Origin: Campylobacteraceae bacterium
GTDB lineage: Bacteria; Campylobacterota; Campylobacteria; Campylobacterales; Sulfurovaceae
DNA: 8,310 nt
Assembly: GCA_026982175.1 (NCBI GenBank)
Contig: JALSHP010000372.1
Location: 1-8,310 of the forward strand
Direction: 5' to 3'
This document shows positions 1-3,925 of the stretch, in pieces (positions within the stretch are counted from its first letter, which is position 1; every line of letters starts with the position of its first letter). A program made the position numbers and the translations under genes. The notes under the pieces are model-generated. The model made no database searches. It was not told where the DNA came from and was given only the letters and a program-made list of their open reading frames with translations.

Positions 1-761
1 AAAATCATATTAATTTCAAGCTTGTAGAGTATCCTCAAGCAAACGGGAGTGTCTATTGTGAAATTGATACTAAGACAAAAATAGGTGCTATCAAAATATT
101 GAGCATATTAGAGAGATACTCAAATGCACGTGTATATGCAGGTAAAAATCTTTTACCATATGCAGGAGAGAATGAAACCTATGTAAAGTATGATAAAAAT
201 ACAATATTTTCTGATGTAGTACAAGAGAAGTATATGATAGCCATACTTATGGCGGAAGCCTCTAGTGCTAAAGCATTTATACATGCAAGAGAAGCAAGTA
301 TTGAAGCATATATGAATGACTTCTTTAAAAGATTTACGATATCTCCGTTCATGAAGATGACTCAAACCCAAGAGGGTAAAGATATTTACTTACCACAATA
401 TGTAGGTGATTATGGTGTGGTTTTTAATGCAGATTATGAGGACATAGATAAACATCTTAGATATCAAAATCATAGTTTTTACACTATTGTAAAACAATCA
501 TATCAACAGATAACGCAAAAGTCGATAAAAAACATCAAGCCAATATTTGAGAAAAAGTATATCAATACAGATAATGGCTGGTTAGACTACTTCAATAAGG
601 CGTATCTCTCAAATTCCTATAGTGTTACAGAACTTAAAACAACTGTAAACTCTAAGGGTGTTCATATCTATTGTGTTGATAGTGATGTGAAGATGTGTAA
701 AACACAAGCAGAACTAAAAGAGCAACTTGAACAACAAAATATGTTTTTTAATCTCAAATAA
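1..761 (+). CDS. 3' part of an unrecognised protein (5' end outside window)
   Basis: The frame is open from the left edge (first full codon at 3) to a TAA at 759-761, giving 252 visible residues with no stop. A TTG at 99 could serve as a start, but there is no Shine-Dalgarno before it and the upstream codons look like ordinary coding sequence (it reads NHINFKLVEYPQANGSVYCE). I therefore treat the gene as truncated by the window. The visible part is soluble, with no membrane segment or signal peptide, rich in Tyr, Lys and Asn, and contains a possible helical stretch (EKYMIAILMAEASSAKAF). The end is charged and coiled-coil-like (KTQAELKEQLEQQ). I do not recognise the family. It lies upstream of the mobilisation genes on the same strand but is separated from them by a 279-bp AT-rich spacer, so it is probably a separate transcription unit of the same element. 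Confidence 0.75.
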   Translation, partial: NHINFKLVEYPQANGSVYCEIDTKTKIGAIKILSILERYSNARVYAGKNLLPYAGENETYVKYDKNTIFSDVVQEKYMIAILMAEASSAKAFIHAREASIEAYMNDFFKRFTISPFMKMTQTQEGKDIYLPQYVGDYGVVFNADYEDIDKHLRYQNHSFYTIVKQSYQQITQKSIKNIKPIFEKKYINTDNGWLDYFNKAYLSNSYSVTELKTTVNSKGVHIYCVDSDVKMCKTQAELKEQLEQQNMFFNLK

Positions 762-1040
762 TGTTACGTATATACACATACTCTTAAATATAGTGAAATA
801 TACTATAAAGTACGTCTACAGCGTCATCATCATAAAATATAAAAAATACATTCAATTTTAATATTATAAAGTATTTTTCGATAAATGATATATTTTTTAA
901 AAAAAGTATATATTTTTTCAATAAAAATTGAAACAAAATATCTAAAACCTTTTTCTTAACTTTTAACAAAAAAAATTAGTTTAAATTTGTGATAATTTTA
1001 TTTTTAAGTCATACTGACAAAAATAAATAAGGAGTTAAAA
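762..1040. other. Very AT-rich intergenic spacer with small inverted repeats
   Basis: No credible gene is seen in these 279 bases. By eye G+C is far below the flanking genes, with long A and T tracts. Small symmetric elements are visible: TATAGT at 789-794 against ACTATA at 802-807, and a 7-bp perfect repeat TTTCAAT (916-922) / ATTGAAA (927-933) around an AAAA loop. Two related stretches begin AAGTAT and run into TTTTTC.ATAAA (about 869-885 and 904-925), an imperfect direct repeat. The spacer should hold the 3' end signal of the preceding gene and the promoter of the HTH gene. No clear T-run terminator or iteron array was found. Confidence 0.6.
988..996 (+). promoter_or_regulatory. Possible extended -10 promoter for the HTH/mob operon
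   Basis: TG at 988-989, one base, then GATAAT at 991-996 matches an extended -10 (TGnTATAAT with one mismatch), 44 bases before the GTG at 1041. No -35 TTGACA is visible at the usual distance; that region is A-rich. Lack of a -35 with A/T tracts upstream is typical of campylobacterotal sigma-70 promoters. In DNA this AT-rich such matches arise easily by chance. Confidence 0.3.
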
Positions 1041-1229
1041 GTGAAACAAAAAAATGAACAAACGATATGGATAAATCCCCATGAATTATTTGAAATGTTT
1101 GGTATTGCTTTAGCGACACAAGCAAAATATAGAATGACTAAACAGATACCTTATCATAAAATTGGCAGTAAAATATTTTATAGATTAAGTGAAATAGATT
1201 ATTGGATTGAAAGTGCAAAAGTAAATTAA
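1041..1229 (+). CDS. Small helix-turn-helix (excisionase/AlpA-type) DNA-binding protein
   Basis: The 62-residue protein starts at GTG, 6 bases after a GGAG at 1031-1034 (within AAGGAG), a good ribosome-binding site. The sequence follows the HTH_17/excisionase pattern: an N-terminal helix (NPHELFEMFGI), a recognition region with variable residues, then the diagnostic hinge and wing (IPYHKIGSKIFYRLSEIDYWIE, about residues 36-57), in which a short beta wing is followed by the 'R.S.ID.WIE' helix. Such proteins bind DNA as winged helices and act as excisionases or as transcription regulators of mobile elements. It is the first gene before the putative oriT and mobC-mobA, so a role as regulator of mobilisation, or as an oriT-binding accessory factor, is reasonable inference. 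No integrase is seen in the window to support a true excisionase role. Confidence 0.85.
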   Translation: MKQKNEQTIWINPHELFEMFGIALATQAKYRMTKQIPYHKIGSKIFYRLSEIDYWIESAKVN

Positions 1230-1261
1230 TAATGGCTGGGGGTAAGCCATCGGCGTATGAG

Positions 1262-1309
1262 AGCCAGCATATGTTTTGTCGGACATCCGTCCTCAAAACA
1301 AAGCTGGTT
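1262..1309. repeat. Long interrupted inverted repeat within the putative oriT
   Basis: Three nested pairs of arms share one centre: CCAGC (1264-1268) with GCTGG (1303-1307), TGTTTTG (1272-1278) with CAAAACA (1294-1300), and GGAC (1281-1284) with GTCC (1289-1292) around the loop ATCC. Interior mismatches are short (3 and 2 bases outside, 2 and 1 inside), and the outer arm can extend with A1262-T1309 and a G-T pair. In all, 16 Watson-Crick pairs fold within 48 bases. The symmetry holds in both strands, so it could be a cruciform or protein-binding site in single-stranded transfer DNA, or an RNA hairpin in the mob transcript leader. Confidence 0.7.
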
Positions 1310-1334
1310 AGGGAATTCCCTAAGACCCTTTTTT
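1308..1334 (+). terminator. Palindrome followed by T-run; possible intrinsic terminator or attenuator
   Basis: TTAGGGAATTCCCTAA (1308-1323) is a perfect 16-bp palindrome and can fold as a 6-bp stem with an AATT loop. The run TTTTTT (1329-1334) follows after five bases (GACCC). GG at 1306-1307 could also pair with CC at 1326-1327 across a two-base bulge. As RNA this resembles a rho-independent terminator placed between the HTH gene and mobC, which would reduce read-through into the relaxase genes. It overlaps the outer arm of the longer inverted repeat, so the two folds are partly exclusive, as in attenuators. It may instead be an oriT protein-binding site. Confidence 0.4.
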
Positions 1335-1351
1335 ATATATCGGAGATAATA

Positions 1352-1657
1352 ATGGAAAACAGAACGATAAAAAAATCATTTCGTTTTACAAATAAAGAAT
1401 GGATTCGAATTGAAAAGAAGTGTGAGATATCAGGGCTGACACCATCACAATATTTTCAACAGATTGCTACTACAGGTAGAGTTGCAAAACAAAATTGTCT
1501 AAAAGAAAAGCAAATTTATTTAGGTCAAATTGCTATGGTTGGGAACAATATAAATCAGATTGCTAGAAGATTAAATAGTGGAGAAAAAGTCGATATATGG
1601 ATGTTGCAGCTTCTACTTAAAATAGAGCAGAAACTAAATGAGGCTTGGCTGCTATGA
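1352..1657 (+). CDS. mobC: Relaxosome accessory protein MobC (MbeC-like)
   Basis: This 101-residue protein helps the relaxase open and nick oriT. The ATG at 1352 is chosen because GGAG (1342-1345) lies 6 bases before it. The frame is open back to about 1232, but that extension runs through the inverted repeats and has no family character. Residues 8-42 (SFRFTNKEWIRIEKKCEISGLTPSQYFQ...) fit a ribbon-helix-helix-like DNA-binding fold: a basic strand, a helix, a G-[LM]-[ST]-x-S turn and a second helix. Residues 58-75 (LGQIAMVGNNINQIARRL) carry the MobC family signature with its N-[ILN]-NQIAR core. The length is normal for the family. Its stop overlaps the mobA start as ATGA (1654-1657), so translation is probably coupled, and its presumed binding site is the repeat-rich DNA just upstream. 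Confidence 0.88.
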   Translation: MENRTIKKSFRFTNKEWIRIEKKCEISGLTPSQYFQQIATTGRVAKQNCLKEKQIYLGQIAMVGNNINQIARRLNSGEKVDIWMLQLLLKIEQKLNEAWLL

Positions 1658-3027
1658 TATTAAAATTAAATCGAAAAAGTAAAGGTAAAACAGGTGTGGT
1701 TGAATATCTTTTGAACGAGAGAACAGAAGATGGTACAGCCATTGTATTGAGAGGCAATGCTGAACTTACAAAATCCTTGATAAAAAGTAATGAACGTAAA
1801 CATAAATACCTAAGTGGTGGACTAATGTTTGCCAAAGAGGAGTATATTAATAATGAGCAAAAAAAAGAAATTATGGATGCTTTTGAAAAGGTCTTGTTTG
1901 CAGGTATATCGAGTGAAAAGTACAACATACTATGGGTGGAACACTCCGACAAGGAACGAATAGAGTTAAACTTTGTTGTGCCTAGAATGACACTCGACAC
2001 AGGGATAGATTTAGATTTATATTCGCATAGCAGAGATTTACCTTTGATGGATATGTGGAAAAATGGGATAAATGTCAAGTATAAATTGCAGAATCCTAAC
2101 GACCCTAGACGTTCACGCACTATGACAGAACGTATGAAAGTAACATGTAGTGATGGTCATATAGTGGCTAATCGTAAAAACTTGGATAAAACCCTACATG
2201 CTTTAGTAGAGAATGGACAGATTAAAAGCAGAAATCAGATGATAGAGCTACTTATGAAGAGTGGCTATCAAATCACACGTAAAAATGAAGAAAGTCTAAG
2301 TGTTAAACATGAAGATATAGGAAAGAAAGCATTACGTCTAAAAGGAGGTATATATAGTGAAACATTCAGAAGCACTGGAGGCATTGAAAGCCTCAGCAAA
2401 GAACGAGAAAGACGCATTAGAGAGTATGATAATAAAGTTGCACGAGGAGAGATTAGAACAACTGGAAACACATATCAAAAGTACTTACAGTCAAGAATTG
2501 ATAGGCATACAAAACGATATGCAAGTGATAAGCAGATTAGTCAAAAAAAAGACAAGTATACCATGGTGGAAAACAATAGTGATGAAAATAATAAGGGTGT
2601 AGACAATGAGCGAATTAGAGAACTTATTAAAACAAATAGACAAAGACGAAAAGAGAGTTTTGAAAGAACAAAAAGACGAGAGACAGAGTTATTTAAACGC
2701 ATTAGAGACCTTAACCATAAAATATACACAGAACTTAGAACAGCAGAGCAAAGGATATATACTTGCATTGATGAATCAAGAAGAGATTTGGAAAAAAATA
2801 TTACAGACAATGCAAGAAGAATTAATGAAGAAAATAAATATTCAAGCAGAAGAAGTAGAAGCTTTGCAGGAAGAGTATATGAATTATTTAGAGGAGTTGA
2901 TGAGCAAGTTAATGGAATTTCAAAATCAATTAAAAACCTTATCATTGAAGTAAAAAAAATGAAATTATTCAATCAGGCAAGTGAAGATATGTTGTCTAAA
3001 AAAAGACGATTATTTAGAAAAATTTAA
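1654..3027 (+). CDS. mobA: MobA relaxase, ColE1/MbeA type (MOBP, HEN family)
   Basis: This 457-residue relaxase should nick oriT, stay covalently bound to the 5' end and lead the strand into the recipient through a conjugation apparatus supplied elsewhere. ATG 1654 is preferred over an in-frame TTG at 1645. It overlaps the mobC stop, has GAGG (1640-1643) upstream, and yields the usual start MILKLNRKSKGKTGVVEYLL with the likely catalytic Tyr at 18. The second signature is WVEHSDKERIELNFVVPR (94-111), with H97, E104 and N106. This is the HEN metal-binding set of ColE1 MbeA, which from memory has the same numbers. Next comes the usual 'D.....W.N.....LQNPNDPRR' stretch (about 128-153). The C-terminal half is Arg/Glu-rich and helical, and its DNA also encodes two smaller proteins in the +1 frame. 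No coupling protein or type IV secretion gene is visible, so the element is mobilisable and not self-transmissible on this evidence. Confidence 0.94.
   Translation: MILKLNRKSKGKTGVVEYLLNERTEDGTAIVLRGNAELTKSLIKSNERKHKYLSGGLMFAKEEYINNEQKKEIMDAFEKVLFAGISSEKYNILWVEHSDKERIELNFVVPRMTLDTGIDLDLYSHSRDLPLMDMWKNGINVKYKLQNPNDPRRSRTMTERMKVTCSDGHIVANRKNLDKTLHALVENGQIKSRNQMIELLMKSGYQITRKNEESLSVKHEDIGKKALRLKGGIYSETFRSTGGIESLSKERERRIREYDNKVARGEIRTTGNTYQKYLQSRIDRHTKRYASDKQISQKKDKYTMVENNSDENNKGVDNERIRELIKTNRQRRKESFERTKRRETELFKRIRDLNHKIYTELRTAEQRIYTCIDESRRDLEKNITDNARRINEENKYSSRRSRSFAGRVYELFRGVDEQVNGISKSIKNLIIEVKKMKLFNQASEDMLSKKRRLFRKI
2342..2349 (+). promoter_or_regulatory. Perfect Shine-Dalgarno inside mobA for the nested gene
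   Basis: AAGGAGGT lies inside mobA codons, 7 bases (ATATATA) before the GTG at 2357 that opens the nested mobB-like frame. It is a full eight-base complement to the 16S rRNA 3' end. Together with the A/T-only spacer this is stronger than most initiation sites in the window. It is the main evidence that the overlapping frame is translated. Confidence 0.65.
2357..2602 (+). CDS. mobB: MobB/MbeB-like protein nested in mobA (+1 frame)
   Basis: An 81-residue frame lies wholly inside mobA, shifted by +1, with a GTG start placed 7 bases after a perfect AAGGAGGT. In ColE1-type mob regions mbeB and mbeD are encoded in exactly this way within mbeA, and MbeB stabilises the relaxosome. The product is a Glu/Lys-rich helix likely to form a coiled coil (residues 1-60, e.g. 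LESMIIKLHEERLEQLETHI). It ends in a basic then aromatic/hydrophobic tail (KKKTSIPWWKTIVMKIIRV, 63-81). That tail resembles the basic-plus-hydrophobic end of MbeB proteins but is too short for a full membrane helix. Purine-rich DNA coding Arg in one frame tends to give Glu/Lys in another, so composition alone proves little. The start site and position carry the call. Confidence 0.6.
   Translation: MKHSEALEALKASAKNEKDALESMIIKLHEERLEQLETHIKSTYSQELIGIQNDMQVISRLVKKKTSIPWWKTIVMKIIRV
2606..2953 (+). CDS. mobD: MobD/MbeD-like coiled-coil protein nested in mobA (+1 frame)
   Basis: This 115-residue frame begins at ATG 2606, 3 bases after the TAG of the preceding nested frame and in the same +1 register relative to mobA. 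The upstream site is modest (AAGG at 2593-2596, 9-base spacer), so translation may depend on reinitiation. The start MSELENLLKQI resembles MbeD-family N termini as I recall them. The whole protein is predicted helical with heptad-like hydrophobic spacing (e.g. EVEALQEEYMNYLEELMSKLMEFQNQL), fitting the short coiled-coil MbeD/MobD proteins, which are usually shorter (about 70-80 residues). ColE1 MbeD has been linked to entry exclusion. Whether this one does the same is unknown. It could also be a chance open frame in purine-rich DNA. Confidence 0.5.
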   Translation: MSELENLLKQIDKDEKRVLKEQKDERQSYLNALETLTIKYTQNLEQQSKGYILALMNQEEIWKKILQTMQEELMKKINIQAEEVEALQEEYMNYLEELMSKLMEFQNQLKTLSLK

Positions 3028-3038
3028 TGGAGAAAAGT

Positions 3039-3401
3039 ATGGAATGTATATTGTGTGAAGACATAGGCAAAGAGAGAAGATATTTCTTTCAAAAAAAATT
3101 TTTATGTGAGACGCATTATGTAGAGTATTTAGAAGTGCTAATATCAGAAATGGGTAAGAATGCTGTAACAAGTGACAGTGCGAGGAGTGCATTTCGTATA
3201 TACATGAAGAGATTGCATATATCGTTGGATGATATACCGAAGGAGGAAGAGAAAGAAAAACCAAATGAAGAATGTAATACTAAAGATAACAACCAATCAT
3301 CACCTGATGAAGAATCAAAAAATGAACAAATTTTTGATTCTCTAAGTAGAAATTCAGCTAGGATAGAAAAGTTATATAAGCAGATATATGGTCGTCGATA
3401 G
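3039..3401 (+). CDS. Small putative zinc-binding protein at the end of the mob operon
   Basis: Two starts are possible. ATG 3027 overlaps the mobA stop by one base (TAATG) but lacks a Shine-Dalgarno. ATG 3039 has GGAG (3029-3032) six bases upstream and is preferred, giving 120 residues. The N terminus has CxxC and CxxH pairs (C3, C6, C23, H26), a spacing typical of a treble-clef or zinc-ribbon-like metal site. Residues 27-65 are helical. Residues about 66-100 are acidic, low-complexity and probably disordered (runs of E, K, N, S), followed by a short basic C-terminal helix (IEKLYKQIYGRR). I do not recognise a named family. Tight coupling to mobA suggests an accessory role in mobilisation, perhaps binding DNA or the relaxase, but nothing in the sequence proves this. 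Confidence 0.75.
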   Translation: MECILCEDIGKERRYFFQKKFLCETHYVEYLEVLISEMGKNAVTSDSARSAFRIYMKRLHISLDDIPKEEEKEKPNEECNTKDNNQSSPDEESKNEQIFDSLSRNSARIEKLYKQIYGRR

Positions 3402-3551
3402 AAGGAATATATTTAATTTTAGAGAGTATTAAAGAGTTAGAAATATCTAGCAAATAATCATTGCCGTGATTATTTGCGTGTAAACCGTCTAAGTAGTAAA
3501 GGAAGTTTAGAGTGTTATTTTATCATAAATTTTTTTCTTTTGGAAGAAATT
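3402..3551. other. Intergenic region before the winged-helix gene
   Basis: This 150-base stretch separates the mob operon from the next + strand gene. Its main content is the perfect inverted repeat at 3450-3477. The frame of the downstream gene is open back to a TTG at 3474, but that extension starts inside the repeat, has no Shine-Dalgarno and reads hydrophobic low-quality sequence, so I treat it as non-coding. A T-rich stretch (3527-3540) precedes the downstream ATG. No clear promoter was assigned. Confidence 0.5.
3450..3477. repeat. Perfect 11-bp inverted repeat with 6-base loop
   Basis: GCAAATAATCA (3450-3460) and TGATTATTTGC (3467-3477) are exact reverse complements around TTGCCG. No T-run follows, so it does not look like a simple intrinsic terminator, although it lies 49 bases after the stop of the mob operon. 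It is 75 bases before the ATG of a predicted winged-helix protein and would suit an operator for that protein, or a replication or recombination site. Confidence 0.7.
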
Positions 3552-3899
3552 ATGCCAATTATTAAAGACTTACAAAGCAATAGTTTTTTAAAAATTGACA
3601 AAAGTGCATTTAATGACTTGTCGAGAAATGCAATATCAATTTATCTTGCTTTTGTTGATACATATCCAAATAGTGATTCTAAAGATGCGACTATGTGTAA
3701 AAAAGCAAAGATGTCAAAAAGTTCATATAAAAAATATAAACAAGAATTAATTAAAAAAGGCTATTTACTTGTCGTTCGCACAGGTGCAAATAATGGAATT
3801 ATTAATTACTATTTCGGTAAGAATGCAGTTGCAAAATATTGCAAGAATCCATCGAAGACAAATAGAAAAAGATGCAAGCAATTTAAAAATAAAATGTAA
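3552..3899 (+). CDS. Winged-helix-like DNA-binding protein, family unknown
   Basis: The ATG at 3552 is preceded by GGAAG (3542-3546, 5-base spacer) and gives 115 residues. The centre (about 22-90) reads as a winged helix: helix 1 (LSRNAISIYLAFVDTY), a helix-turn-helix with a Lys/Ser-rich recognition helix (DATMCKKAKMSKSSYKKYKQ, 45-64, then ELIKKGYL), and a beta wing (LVVRTGANNGIINYYFG). This pattern occurs in small replication-initiator-like and regulatory proteins of plasmids and phages. The C-terminal tail (95-115) is strongly basic (KTNRKRCKQFKNKM) and may add non-specific DNA contact. No exact family is recognised. It is the last + strand gene and converges on hsdR with 13 bp between stop codons. 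A plasmid replication role or autoregulation through the upstream inverted repeat is inference only. Confidence 0.75.
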   Translation: MPIIKDLQSNSFLKIDKSAFNDLSRNAISIYLAFVDTYPNSDSKDATMCKKAKMSKSSYKKYKQELIKKGYLLVVRTGANNGIINYYFGKNAVAKYCKNPSKTNRKRCKQFKNKM

Positions 3900-3905
3900 A
3901 ATCGT

Positions 3906-3925
3906 AGAGGCATCACACCTCTTTT
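3906..3925 (+). terminator. Weak hairpin plus T-run between convergent genes
   Basis: AGAGG (3906-3910) and CCTCT (3918-3922) pair around a 7-base loop, and T bases run from 3922 to 3925. The position between two convergent genes suits a terminator for the + strand gene, but the stem is only 5 bp and the right arm lies within the end of hsdR. Confidence 0.3.

Larger units (their letters stand above)
1231..1340. other. oriT: Candidate origin of transfer (oriT) upstream of mobC
   Basis: This 120-bp gap between the HTH gene and mobC is much less AT-rich than the spacer at 762-1040 and is nearly filled by inverted repeats. ATGGCT (1232-1237) faces AGCCAT (1245-1250). On the bottom strand bases 1250-1243 read ATGGCTTA, one base off the ColE1 nick core CTGG/CTTA as I remember it, with the predicted cut between 1247 and 1246. 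A long interrupted hairpin follows (1262-1309), then a 16-bp palindrome (1308-1323). Placement just upstream of mobC-mobA is where ColE1-family oriT lies. Transfer from this nick would lead away from the mob genes, so they would enter last, as is usual. The nick assignment is inference. A weaker second match (TGGCTC, bottom strand of 1262-1267) exists. Confidence 0.5.

Noticed and set aside
153..371. Minus-strand open frame of 72 codons opposite the first gene
   Set aside because: Cys- and Tyr-rich translation typical of the antisense of a coding frame, with no ribosome site and no family character.
784..969. Minus-strand open frame of 61 codons in the AT-rich spacer
   Set aside because: Translation is almost only F, I, L, K and Y, as expected from random AT-rich DNA, and no ribosome site is seen.
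1232..1351. N-terminal extension of mobC
   Set aside because: It would translate the inverted repeats of the putative oriT and lacks MobC character. The ATG at 1352 has a good Shine-Dalgarno and the expected N terminus.
1617..2120. Minus-strand open frame of 167 codons opposite mobC/mobA
   Set aside because: Antisense of the conserved relaxase domain, Ser/Leu/Phe-rich, with no recognisable domain.
2541..2972. Minus-strand open frame of 143 codons opposite mobA
   Set aside because: Leu/Ser-rich and apparently hydrophobic only because it is the complement of Arg/Glu/Lys codons. There is no convincing start site, unlike the + strand nested frames in the same place.
3474..3551. Upstream TTG extension of the winged-helix gene
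   Set aside because: It begins inside the perfect inverted repeat, has no Shine-Dalgarno, and the ATG at 3552 starts a plausible N terminus.
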